Position numbers and translations under genes: made by a program | NCBI GenBank assembly: GCA_949152475.1 | Contig: OX424560.1 | Coordinates: 19,655,106 to 19,719,105, forward strand | Reading direction: 5' to 3' | DNA: 64,000 nucleotides | Source: Terebella lapidaria | Lineage: Eukaryota; Annelida; Polychaeta; Terebellida; Terebellidae | Part shown: positions 37,001 through 48,194 of the stretch, piece after piece | How the letters are laid out: the number at the start of each line of letters is the position of its first letter | How positions within the stretch are numbered: the stretch's first letter is position 1 | The notes under the pieces: generated by a model | Database searches by the model: none | What the model saw: the letters and a program-made list of their open reading frames with translations, nothing else | What the model was told of the DNA's origin: nothing

Positions 37001-40000
37001 AACAGAAGCAAGATGTGGAACCTCCAAAGCGGGCAATGACCAGGAACAAATCCAAGACGCGGATTGCTGAAAAAGAGGCAGACACACAAGAAAAAGCATC
37101 CAAAATGAACGTCAAAAGCAAGAAATTGGACAGTGAAATCATAAAAGCTGCAGCCGAGGGAGACGAAGCGAAAGAACAAGACACCATTGCCTACTCCTGC
37201 GGAGATATCGTTCAACCCACTCCAAATATCGACAAGAATCACACGGAATATGTGCCTCAGGTCAGGCCTGCTTCCGAGGGTGATGCTGGTGACACGTCCG
37301 TTGTCTTGGAAACGGGAGAAGTTGTTGATGTGGAAGTTCTTAGGAAGAGTCAATTGATGTCAGAAGATTCCAAACAAGCTGAAGTAGTCAGTGTTGTGCA
37401 AGATACACTACCCAACACTGCCCAGGATAGTATGCAAAATGACGATACTTCCAAGAGGAACGATCAGAAAAACTCGATTGATGTTTTCCAGAAGCCAAAA
37501 CAATATAAAAGAAAGGTGCAACCCGCTGACGAGAAAGTGTTGGTAACCAACGATGAGAAACCTGCTGCCCCGGAGAAGAAAAAAACACCAGCCAAGGAAT
37601 GGGAAAGCACCAAACGCATGGCTAAAGATTTGGCTCCAACCAAGAAAAAACAGCTCAAGTTCACAGAAAAGAAAAGAATGGATAAAAAGACTGGGAACAA
37701 AGTGGCAAAGACTAACATGAAAAACGTAATAGGTAAGTAAAAACCTTAGCTATATTCACTTATATCTGTGAATATAATAAGATTGGATGAAACTTCTAAA
37801 GTAAAAATTTCAGATGCAAATTATTGCACTTTTCAGTGGACTCAGTGAATATATTGCAGATCGCAAGCACTGTTCAGTGCAACACAACATTCAATGTGTA
37901 TTATAGTGGTGAAATGATGGGTCTATCTCCATAACATCATAACTTGAGCAATGTTGGGTTACAAGTATCAAATTTTCCTCTAAATTGATAAATTCTCACC
38001 TATTCTGCCCCACAGATGTTCCGGACAGTGAGACTCAAGATGACACAGACGACTTGGAGATAATACCATCCCCAACACAGTACGAACCTCCGGACTTAGG
38101 TAAGGGGCACTGTATAATGTATACATGGATATAATGGGTTTTCACCAGGTTCTCTGGTATCCTCCCACACTAATGGCCACCCTTACGCCAAGATCAGAAC
38201 CAATAACAGATGGTAATATAAGCTGATGCTTGTTCATCAATTGTTGTAAAATGAATAAAGTTTAAAGTATAATGAATATTTATTACACAATTTAATTGCA
38301 TTTTCAAATTTCCTAGTTTGCCTGTGATATATTTCTTGTTGAAATTGTGAAGTTTCTTCTTGAAATAATTGGACATGCTGATTTTTTCCCCAGATATACA
38401 GCCGGAAGAAATCAAGATGAGGCTATCACAGGCTTCTGTATCAAGTAAGATTGAAGAATTTGAATCAATGCAATACTACAAATAATGTTCTTAATTTTGC
38501 AGTAATAATTATTTTTATTGCACAAATGTATAATAAAAATTGTAGGAAATTGATTTGTTGAATTATGATTTACATCGAATATTTAACAGGAAAATCTCAG
38601 ACGTCTTTGAATAACTCAACACCAGAAAGCTTGAACGCCATCCCTCCAACTTTGACACAACAGAACAAAAGAATGAAAAAGGTCTCCGACAAAACCGTCA
38701 CTTCCACTTCAAGGTCATCTCGGCGCCAAGGAAGGTCACAAATGACAACATCACAGTTGGAAACCGTACCATATGCTTCGAGTGCAAACAATGACCAACA
38801 GGGTGAAAGTATTCAACTTGTCCCCAATACCTTGGAATCGGCTGGTCTCCAGGCGCAAAATTCAGAGGTGTTAGTAGTGTCGAACACTGAACAGTCACTT
38901 CCAGCTGATACTGCATTAGGAAAAGTTGACGATAATGAAGGAAACACTGTTATGAGCTGTGCAACAAGTCAGAAATCAAGCAGGAATTCACAGAGAAAAT
39001 CATTGAGAAACAGAGGCAAAAGGAAGGGCAAAAATGTCAACCAGAACTGCTCATCTCAGTCCACCGTTGATCCACGAAGTTCCACACAGGATGACCTCAC
39101 GGAAAACGACGGCAACCAGATTCCCAACACGCTAGGGGCCTCGATAGACAAAACGCCAGTCATCAACGTCCCAGTGAGCTCGCAAAGTGAGAAGAAGAAA
39201 AAAGGGACGAAAAGAGTAGAAGTCCAGATCTATCCGAGTCACAGGGAAAATCCCGAGTTTCTCATCGAGGAAACAAAGACATCTCCGGAGCCATGCAAAA
39301 TGAAGGAGACCTTGTTGAGTCCTTCATCTCTCTCCGATGGTACACAGGATAGTGTGTCCTTGTTGAAACCTGCAAGGTTATCGCTATCCGCTCGAAAGAA
39401 GTCACCTCCAACTGCAAAAGAGGTCCACAGTAGTCAACCGAAGATCAAGGAAAGTGTCGCCAATCATGAAGTTCTTGATGACGATGATGATTTGGATGAC
39501 GCAGACACGTCCAGTGACGAAGCCTTGATCAGCACCAAACACCATCAGTTCACCGAAAGTTCTGGCGAAGAAGATGCAGAGGTGATTATGTCTGGTGTAG
39601 CTCATCAAACCAACAAGTGTGATGATGCAGATGATGCAGATGATGACGGTGATGATGATACTTCGAGTGATGAAGCTTTGATCACCAACAAGTATGACAC
39701 GCTTCAAACGCCCGTATCTGAGGTAGAATCCTCGCCTATATGTTCTCCACGGAGGCCCATCAGACACCGATTAGAGAAAACCGACAACGATGAAAATCAA
39801 GCTGAATCCAACCGGGAAGATGGTGATGATGACGATGACTTTCTGCCCAGTTTTCCTCAAGAGACAGGCAATTTAAATCATCTGGATCCATCACCTTTGC
39901 CTTCCAATAATGATGACAATAACGAGATGGAAGTGATGGAAATCAAACCAGTCATCACTAAGAAGCTGAAGTTTCCTAGAAGAGGAGGTTCTTTGGTGGG

Positions 40001-43000
40001 AACAAAGTTAGCATTAGTTGAAACAAAAGGAGTATCGAGTCCATCACAAGAAGGCGAACTCACGAGTCCCAAAAAGGCTGAAAATCATGAAACTGGGGAT
40101 GCTGAAGAACTGGAACCAGCCATCAAAACAGTAGACTTGACCGATGATGAGGACGTGGAGTTCACAAGAAAAAACAAGCAGAAGTCACCGAGAGAATCTG
40201 TTGATTTCCAGGAATCCACAGATGAAGAAGATGAAGACGACTTGATTCCACCGACTCCAGCGAGAAATGTCACCAAGAAAATCAGTCCAAAGTTTGGCAC
40301 AAGTCTCTTGCAAGCTTTGAGAACAACAGACAAACCCAACTCTCTGGATGAGGCAGTTGATGTCGAACGTGAAGGTTGGTCATATATAATTTCACAGTCC
40401 CAGTGTGTAATCCATATTGAAATTTGTGATGCAGTTGTTACTCATTTAGACTTACTACTACACATACATGTATAATCAAATGAATTCTGTGTTTTCCCAG
40501 ATATTAACAAAGGCTCTCCTGACCTCAAACCGTCTACAAGGCCACAAATTCTACTGGATTCAGAAATTTGTGATCCAGAGATATCGGAGGAGCCATATGA
40601 AACTGCAAAAGACCCAGATGATCCAGATATCTCAGATCTAGAGTCTGACCATGTAAGAGATCAGCTAAATGAATATTATAAATATTATATACAGTGAATT
40701 CAAGTTAATAAATAAATCACATTACAAATTCCATGCATTTCAATTGTGCAAATAAAATCATGTCAGATTTGAAAGCTGATTTTATCTTCAGCATGTTTGA
40801 AAGGTGTTGTGCTTTTGCTTTGTGTTGGTTTAAGGAAGATGTTGTGCCTGTGAAAAAGCGTAGAAGTGCCCCGATTCTCGACGACAGCTCCGCAGACGAG
40901 ACTGATGTGAAGCTGATTGAGTCCTCGGATTCTGACAGTTTGTACCAAGATCTTTCTGGCCTTGATTTTATCTCACTGATAATTTAGATAAACAAGCCTA
41001 ATTCAATGCTGATGTACACAAGATTCACTTCAAAAAATGTGGAACTTAATTGTGATGAAAAGATTTTCAGAGGAAGAAAAATGTGAATAATATATTTCTC
41101 GTTTTGAATCTTTTATTACCTAAAATAATGTTTGTATTACTCAGCAAATCACACTGTTTTATTTTGGTGTTTTAGGTGATGTGGACATACGGGCGTTGAA
41201 TGCGACTTCGTCCAGTGCTTTGTCAAGCCAGAGTGAGGCAGTCAACAGCCAGGTACCGCTTTACAGAAACCATTATTGTAACATATCTGCTCTCAAGGCT
41301 AGTGCAACGTTAATGTACAGTTTAAAATTCTGGTACATTTGTATATGCTTTTAGACAGATTGCTCTAATTAGTATGCTAAATAAGATACCGATGATTTTT
41401 ATCCAAAAACATATCAGACAAAACAGAACCTGGAGATGAGCGTTGAGAACATTCGGAGTGAGATCGCTCGTCTAGAGGCCCAGCTTGCTGCACAGGAAGC
41501 CAAGAGTCGATCTGATGGATCGTCTGACCCCGAAGTGGAAATCCGCAAATCACGAGTGAAGCTAAGAAGGCAAGGCAAATCTTCAACGATAAAAGATTTG
41601 TGTTCTGGGAGTTCTGAGCGAATGAGGAGCGGGAGAAAAACTCGGAAAAATGTCAGGAGAGTTGGACGAATTTCCAGCGATGATGATGTTGATGATGATG
41701 ATGACAATGACAATGAAAAAGTTTCCTTGGAGAGAAGTGGCACGCAAAGTAGCACCACCAAAGTTTCTAGAACTAAAAAACAGAAAGCTGTGAGGAGTCA
41801 AAGAAGTAAAGACTTGGATGAGGAGGTTAGTGATAATGACAATGACCTGCACTGCAGTCTTGAATCGCTGCCAAGAGGTCTATCCTTGACCTCAAAGCAT
41901 GATGCATCGGGAGACGAAGATGACGCTAGAGGTCTACTTCCATGTCGATCCAGTCCAATATGTTTACCGGAAACTGGTCCAAATGGTTCAGTTGACCTCG
42001 ATGAGACGGTACATGAAGGTGGACGTGAGAGTGGAAATCTTTCATGTGAGACTCCAGTTAAGAAGCCTTCATCGCAACTGCACAATGACGGACTGATAGA
42101 AAGTCCAAGACCCGCTTCTACACCACGATCTCCATCACCACCCCCTCCTCTGGAATCAGCAGAACTTTTCAGTCCCGATGATGTAAAAATTCCAGATAGC
42201 TTAAAAAGAGTCAGGAATCTGGTGGGAATCACATCATCAAACGGAAAATATACGAAGCGAAAACGGGGCTCCCAGTTGTTCAAGGACGATTCCATGTCAA
42301 ATGCGAGTGGGATGACCAAGTCCGCAAGAATGGATGATTGTCCAGCTGCGATCGAAGTTGTGACAGTTCCAAGTTCAGCTACAGATGAACAATCTGTGGT
42401 CGTTTTGGATGAAGATTCTAGAGATCGACTGCCGAATTCCTCTCTGTGTTCAACGAGTTCTTCAGGGAAAAAACGTAAAAGAACGGACGGCAGAAACACA
42501 GGGAGGTCCAAAGTTTCCCGGAGGGTTTCTCCAGTTAGAAATGCTGAGGCTATGAAAGAAAACGATATTGACGTTGTGCCCTCATCACTGAACGAAGCTG
42601 AAATCTCTTCAAATGCCCAACACTTACCACCATCTAATCCTGGCCTAAGAAACACATCTCAAGATAAAGTAACGAAACCCATAGAAGCGTCATCAGAGTT
42701 CATAATGCACGATACTCCAACCCCATTGTCAACCAATCTGAACAAGAGTAATGTTGAGGACTTGGACTTGGACTGGCCTCAACATCCCGACTGGTGCTTC
42801 GTGGCGTCGGGAATCAGCAAAACACAGCACAAAGTGAGCGGCGATACACATGTTTTAATACACAATTACACATTAACTGGTAGAGCTACAGATTTGTTTG
42901 TATCAGTGGCCTTTTTTGTCTTAGTCATATCTGATTTCAATTACTTGTGAGCAAATTTGTCAAAGTTGAATAGCATTTGAGAAGTTCTTGAATACCATAC

Positions 43001-44798
43001 TACCAATATTTGACCCAGTACATTTAGATGAAAATGAAATAATGAGTGATAATGTACTCACTGATAATTTCTCATTTTGACTAAAAACTTTTTATTCAAG
43101 GTGTGTTTTTTCTGATTTGCATTGCAGCCATACATCGACAAGCTGCTGGGTTTTGTGGCTGGATCATTCAACAAAATCTTCACAGAAAAAACTACTCATA
43201 TTCTCGTGAAACCAGGTAATTTCTAAATAACATCTATTGTGTCAAACAAACTTTATCTAATATTTTGTGATTTGAAATTAAAATGAATATTGTTGGTCAG
43301 TCGTTTTGTATGAATTTTTCTACATTCAAACTATGTAATTCTAACAAAAAAACTTCATTCATAACGGATCCGACCAATGTTTGTTTTGATAATTTTCCAA
43401 TAAATTTCTAATCATATTTTTTGCCATGTCTGTAGCGACCCTGGGCTCACGGCGATGTCAGCGCACTCTCAAATACTTCCAAGCCATTGCACATGGCAAG
43501 TGGCTGCTCAGCGTGGACTGGGCTATCATGTCCGTCAAGAAAAACAAACTTCTGCCTATGGTAAGAAATCTCTACATTTATTCTCGCTCGTGTGCACAAT
43601 TTTGTGGAATGTTTAAGGATACAAACGTCTTTCTTCAAACACATCAAAGCAGTGTTAATGAGCGATAATATGTATAAGGTAGCAACCAGTACCTATGATG
43701 TGTATGAATTTATCCTTCACAAAAACTCACCAGGATCAAGTTATGTGGTCCAATTACGCCCAACAAATCCCTTATAAATTGTTGAATATGTGCATGAAAT
43801 CAAAGCCCCTAACTACACCAACCCCCTCTGGTTGCCAGGCGCAGTATGAGATTGTGGGTGACGTTGTCGAGGACGACGAACATTTCGCCCCTCAGAAGTC
43901 CCGTCTGGCCCCGGGAACACTACTTCTACGATACCAGTTCTGTTGCCTCGGCCTCTTCCAGGACCTTACAAAAGGTAATCCCACCCCAGTAGACCATTAT
44001 GATTGACTAAAACTACTTAAAGCAGGGAATAGTAGCTGGGCGCCTTTTTTCCTTTCACATACATAAATTTTGTGTCATATATATATATATATGGAGAATA
44101 GTTATGTATCATGTATATCGATACATATTACATGTCTAGATATCAAAAAGTTGTGATAATAATTGGACATAATGTCTATTTTATATCAGTATCTATTTTG
44201 ATCAAAGAAGATTCCATATTCATCCTTTTACCCTGTCAGATAACCTGTATGAGCTGATCCGTGCCTGTGGAGGAAGGACTGTGACCCACCCTAGTAACTT
44301 CTCAGACCACCCAGACAGACAGGCCGTCATACTGGTGGAGGCAGAGGAGGCCACTAAAATGCCTTTTATTCACAGTATGTACTTGTCACTGTAATGCACT
44401 TGGAATCACATTTGGGCATAAAATCTGATAGTTTTTCGATGGAAGTGTTCAGTTATAAATACTAGTATGCATCGATTGTTCGGATGTCACTTTGTGGAGA
44501 AAGATAAATCAAAATTTTTCATCTATTAGGTAAGAATATCAAGTGATGGGGTAAATAATTCGATGTTCACTGGGAGATCGTGAATATCTCTCTAAAATTT
44601 GTCACCGTTTAATCATACTCAAGTCGTTAATGAAACACAAATGACTGATTAGATTCTCTTTATGACGTTGTGTTATATGTATTTGCAGAGTTGGAGAAGC
44701 AATACAGGTGTCAAGTGCTGATCAAGGAATGGATTCTGGATACGATAGGAACTTACAGCATCAGAGAACCGGATCATTACTTCGTGGGACCTATCTAA
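30447..44798 (+). CDS. BRCA1: BRCA1 (RING, coiled coil, tandem BRCT); 20 coding exons, about 2369 aa
   Basis: E3 ligase and DNA-repair scaffold; known BRCA1 pairs with BARD1 through the RING and with PALB2 through the coiled coil. Exons: 30447-30529, 30738-30791, 30985-31059, 31297-31385, 31635-31750, 32562-32607, 32761-32815, 35403-37732, 38016-38099, 38394-38444, 38590-40374, 40501-40652, 40835-40937, 41176-41252, 41418-42833, 43128-43215, 43436-43560, 43839-43974, 44240-44374, 44689-44798. Phases agree throughout and the frame ends at TAA 44796-44798. RING is residues 25-64, coiled coil about 1703-1735, BRCT repeats about 2160-2365. The middle is long, charged and low in complexity, with scattered SQ/TQ sites. 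Human BRCA1 is 1863 aa. The exon 5 acceptor has a poor pyrimidine tract, so that boundary is less sure. Two ATGs are adjacent at the start (30447 and 30450). Confidence 0.93.
31803..31942. mobile_element. Foldback (hairpin) element in BRCA1 intron 5
   Basis: A near-perfect long palindrome of about 140 bp. The left arm GTGTGTTTTCAAGCACGC, then GAAAGATC and TTTGAACTGGCGGA, is mirrored by TCCGCCAGTTCAAA, GATCTTTC and GCGTGCTGGAAAACACAC. The apex AGCACGAGACC/GGTCGAGTGCT also pairs. Most likely a MITE or an inverted-duplicated end of one. It starts about 50 bp after the exon 5 donor. Confidence 0.75.
31958..32428. repeat. Pair of inverted 21-bp repeats, possible 470-bp MITE
   Basis: TATCACATGCTATGAATTTAT at about 31960 is inverted as ATAAATTCATAGCATGTGATA ending at about 32428. 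No target duplication or transposase was seen. The element may have inserted next to the foldback element. Confidence 0.5.
32806..35199 (+). repeat. 25-bp tandem array, about 95 copies, derived from the BRCA1 exon 7 splice donor
   Basis: The consensus unit is ATCAGGTATGAATACGTGTA followed by GTCGT. The array begins at the real donor ATATCAG|GTACGTATGA, passes through a few irregular units (32806-32900), becomes highly uniform (about 32900-34490), then shifts to a CCAG-containing variant with ATG/AAG alternation (about 34490-35190). It fills nearly all of intron 7. All three minus-strand frames are open across it, which gives long but meaningless reading frames. Confidence 0.97.
35403..37732 (+). 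CDS. BRCA1: BRCA1 exon 8: large charged exon (776 codons)
   Basis: The single large exon of the N-terminal half corresponds in position to the large central exon of vertebrate BRCA1. It is Lys/Glu-rich and disordered in character, with several clusters like KKKRK and RGKKNNRKK that could be nuclear localisation signals. No folded domain was recognised. It begins just after the 2.4 kb tandem array. Confidence 0.85.
38590..40374 (+). CDS. BRCA1: BRCA1 exon 11: second large exon, with internal acidic duplication
   Basis: 594 codons, Ser/Asp/Glu-rich. The phrase TSSDEALI occurs twice about 50 residues apart (about 39500-39530 and 39660-39690), each time after a run of aspartates. SQ and TQ dipeptides are frequent (SQKSS, SSQST, SSTQDD, DGTQDS, SPSQEG), as in ATM/ATR-target scaffolds. 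No fold was recognised. Confidence 0.85.
41418..42833 (+). CDS. BRCA1: BRCA1 exon 15: PALB2-type coiled coil and linker to BRCT
   Basis: Opens with TKQNLEMSVENIRSEIARLE, a heptad pattern that aligns with the human BRCA1 coiled coil (MQNNLIKLQQEMAELEAVLE) that binds PALB2. A Ser/Asp-rich linker follows. The exon ends with DWCFVASGIS, the first strand of BRCT1. The Ser in VASG corresponds to human S1655, which contacts the phosphoserine of partner peptides. Confidence 0.88.
43128..44798 (+). CDS. BRCA1: BRCA1 exons 16-20: tandem BRCT repeats
   Basis: BRCT1 includes FTEKTTHILVKP and RTLKYFQAIAHGKW. The RTLKYF motif holds the residues equivalent to human R1699 and K1702 that grip phospho-SPxF peptides. 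BRCT2 starts at about LLLRYQFCCLGLF and ends LIKEWILDTIGTYS, matching human VTREWVLDSVALYQ. The protein stops soon after at GPI, a little shorter than the human tail. Confidence 0.94.
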
Positions 44799-46757
44799 TA
44801 TTAAAACAAATTTTGGATCTATTGGACTCGCAAAGAAAAAAAATTGAGAGATGAATTCTATTGGGTGACTGTTGTGTCATGAAATTGGAGATTTGATAAA
44901 ATGACAAAACAATGTGGAGTTCATGTATTATATAAGTTTATTTCGGTAATAATGAAAAAAGCTTTTTTCCCCTCGCACAATTGAGGGCACATGATGAATA
45001 ATATGTAAATAATGAATGAAATCATTCTCAAATTGTGAATCAGTCATCGACCTGGAAATGAAATTAACAAAACTGAATTAAATTGTCCTCTGTAACAGTT
45101 ACAGATACCAAAATGTACAGAAAACAAGTTGCACATTGAAGAAATATATCCATGTATATTGTACAAATCGTATAAATTATGAAATATTGAAAGTCCATAT
45201 GTACTGATTCCAAGTTGGGACTTTGATTTTACGATTCTGATTGTTGTATATATCTATAGCAGGTGTTATGGCTTGAAGATATTGATACAAAATTTTGACA
45301 TTGTAATATTATATGAAAATATTACAGTACGATAAAATAATGCAAACAAAAATGCTGTTTTTGTTCCTACATTCTAGAAATCTACTTGCGTGTCACTAAA
45401 AATACAGGTACAAACTAGCATTGCTTTTCCTATATCGACGACTAGTTTCATTCGAGTACACAACCATTTCTGTACACTATATTTGTTTTACAAATGGCAC
45501 ATCATACGGATTAAGTAGTTCTAGCCAAGACTAAAGTTCTGCGTAAGTTCAATTCTCATGAATTAAGTTGATTTCAGTTGCCTGCAACTGTGGTTATTCT
45601 AAAGGTCACAAAATAGCTTCTGATTTTGGAGTAGGTTAAAAAAAATTTCAAATTTTATATGATTCGTAACAAATACCATATGCATATTGCTGGAATAATA
45701 TTACAACATTGTTTTTTTCACACACGGTGACATTAAAAGTGAAAAATATCAAGAGTCATGCAGTGCTTCAGGAGTATGCTTTTTCACTTCAATAAGTACT
45801 AGATATCAAATTTACAACACATTTCACATGATTCAAGACAATATTCATAATGGCACTTGCTTGTTTACCTATTGGCTATGTATACAATTAAAATACAATA
45901 TTTTTCACATTTCTAAAGTTGAATTGACATATTGTAATTTAGTGCCCCGATGGGTACTACGCATACATGAACAGTAACATTTTCAACTATTCACAAATTG
46001 TCAAATTCTAAACTTTGTACAATTCATAACACGAGTGCACATTATATTATAAATAGTACAGATAGTACGTACACAGGCTGTACAAAATAGCATTACACAA
46101 CTGGGTTGATATTAACATTGGGCATATTCACAAAATATTCTAGCACCTTTTCTTGAATCTTGCACAGTTATCATGACTTGCCAGTGCCAAATCGGACTTG
46201 ATGGCTAGCTGTATTTTCCTCTCAACAAAATTTGGCTAATGTGAACATTTATTTGAACAAATTCTCAATTTATCTGGGCAATTTCACCATAGATAAACCA
46301 GTCACAAAATATTTTCCTGCATACGGATATTAGACAACAAGTTATGAGTTAGTGAGTATTTCCTGTATTTTAATGCCAACATATCACCTCTAAATTTCAA
46401 GTCCACATTTTGAAGTTTCACATTAGGCTGGATTTTTAAAAAAAGTTCCACACAGCAGCGAATCTATCACGAAACAATAACAAGAACAACAACAGAAATG
46501 TATCAAACAAAACAAAACTGAACATGCCGAATCAACGAATTCACGTCACCACCAAAATATTTGACAACACAGAAACATTTTCATAACGATAAACAGAAAT
46601 CTCCAACTTCACACCAGCCATTTCATTGCACAGTCATCTCGGAGTCTGTGTTGTACACAAATAATTTAGTCCCACAACATCCAAAACAAAATGTGCCCGA
46701 GGCATGCCATAGTTTAGTAAAATAAATGCATTTTGTTTTTTACGGAACAGGCTTCCC
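44799..46757. other. Convergent 3' regions of BRCA1 and the MRL gene
   Basis: No coding exon was seen. Possible polyadenylation signals are ATTAAA at 45077-45082 (plus strand, about 280 nt after the BRCA1 stop) and AATAAA on the minus strand at 46253-46248 (about 505 nt after the MRL stop). The rest is AT-rich and unremarkable. Confidence 0.45.
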
Positions 46758-48194
46758 TCAATGTTGCCCACGAGGAACTGCAACAAATGTCTTTTTCTGC
46801 ACAGGCGGCGGTTGCCGAACCTGCCTGCGAGCTTGTTGTAACCCCTCCAAAAGTTCCGCAGGGGGTGGGGGTAACCATTCGTCCATCACAACAGGTGGGT
46901 TGCTAGGGACTTTCGGTTTGACTGGCGGGGGTGTCGGTGGAAACGAGGCAGGTTCCTGTGGCATTTCTCGTGACCAAACATGTTTCTGGTCTAACACTCG
47001 CTGTAAGTCTGAGATAAAGTACTGAGTTTGTGGGCTGTCTCCGTGCACTGAAAGCTTGGTATTCTGCGAGCGTTTTGGCGGAGGTGGTGGCCGCTTTCCC
47101 GCGTCTGTACCCTGTCCCCCGGGACTCGACGACACTCGCCTGTGGGCTGCTATCCCTGGGCGCGGGCCGTGTGTTGGTGTTGCGTAGTGTGGGATCTGTG
47201 GGGGTTTTGGGGGCTGGGCTGTGGGAGATGCAGGGGATTGGAGTGGTACTGGGGCAGGCGAATGTGTGGCACTGAAGGAAGACTGGTGTGGAAGGTGTCC
47301 ATTACCCACTAGATCCACGGGTATTTGAGGTTTTGCGTAGATTGGCGGACGTTTCTGAGGGCTGTTAGGAAGACTGCCACCGATTCGGACGCTGCCGCTC
47401 TCTGGAATGCGAGCTTGACTGACACTTACAACGCTGTACGCTACTTCCTCGGCTTGTGGAGGCGGACTCAATAGTTCCGGAGGTGGCGGTGGCAAGTCAT
47501 CAATGTCCATGGATGCCGACACGTTAGACGGTTTGGCACTGGTCGGCGCGGGAGGTAGAACGTTTGGATCCATGTTGGGTATGCTTCGCTTTTTACCTGC
47601 TCCCTGCGAGGGGCGACGCTTGAGTGTCCCAGATGCTGCGTTGTGGTCGGTGAGTGACTTCGTTGTCATAGTTGTGACTGGAAGGATCGGGGTCTTTTTC
47701 CCGGGAGTCCTGAGGTCTTCATCGCTCCCTACGCCGTCCAGACCCTTGGGAAGATCCCCGCTGTGCGTCGACGTGCGACGGTTCTCGACGTCTAAAAGTG
47801 GGACACTACTTCGCCTACAGGTTCCGTTAGGGCCACTGACATGGTTACCCACGGTGACATCGCTTAGCTTCCTCACGGGAGTCCCAGGTGCAGTTGCTGA
47901 TTGTCCTATGGTTCCCGCTAGCTGCTTCACTCGTGGTTCGTGACTGCCAGTGCTAGAAGCAATACTGCGTGAGTCGCCCTCTTCGTTCTCCGATATGTCG
48001 CCCATCGCCTGCGCCGTGACCTGACAAATGGATCGTCGCGGGCGAAGCTGATGCTCTTTGGCAAACTCCTGGTTCCTCTCATTCTGTTTGGCCAGGTACT
48101 CCGCAAAGTTCTGGTTGGGAAGAATCTCCTTGCTACCCCATGAGTCTAAGCTGCTCCTCACTTGACGGTAGTTCTTCAACAGCTGTTCTCCGTA
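46758..48194 (-). CDS. MRL exon 12: proline-rich C-terminal tail
   Basis: A 478-aa last exon. It starts [12 protein letters not shown], continuing the RA-PH unit. It is rich in Ser/Pro and includes [35 protein letters not shown] and [16 protein letters not shown]. The last closely matches the end of human lamellipodin (PPAPPKRDQNTKLS). Such stretches bind Ena/VASP EVH1 domains, SH3 domains and profilin in relatives. Confidence 0.92.
   Translation of the reverse strand, partial: YGEQLLKNYRQVRSSLDSWGSKEILPNQNFAEYLAKQNERNQEFAKEHQLRPRRSICQVTAQAMGDISENEEGDSRSIASSTGSHEPRVKQLAGTIGQSATAPGTPVRKLSDVTVGNHVSGPNGTCRRSSVPLLDVENRRTSTHSGDLPKGLDGVGSDEDLRTPGKKTPILPVTTMTTKSLTDHNAASGTLKRRPSQGAGKKRSIPNMDPNVLPPAPTSAKPSNVSASMDIDDLPPPPPELLSPPPQAEEVAYSVVSVSQARIPESGSVRIGGSLPNSPQKRPPIYAKPQIPVDLVGNGHLPHQSSFSATHSPAPVPLQSPASPTAQPPKPPQIPHYATPTHGPRPGIAAHRRVSSSPGGQGTDAGKRPPPPPKRSQNTKLSVHGDSPQTQYFISDLQRVLDQKHVWSREMPQEPASFPPTPPPVKPKVPSNPPVVMDEWLPPPPAELLEGLQQARRQVRQPPPVQKKTFVAVPRGQH

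Noticed and set aside
41798-42655. 285-aa minus-strand open frame
   Set aside because: Antisense shadow of BRCA1 exon 15; Ser-rich only because the sense strand is Glu/Asp/Arg-rich.
47503-47943. 146-aa plus-strand open frame
   Set aside because: Antisense to the coding last exon of the MRL gene.
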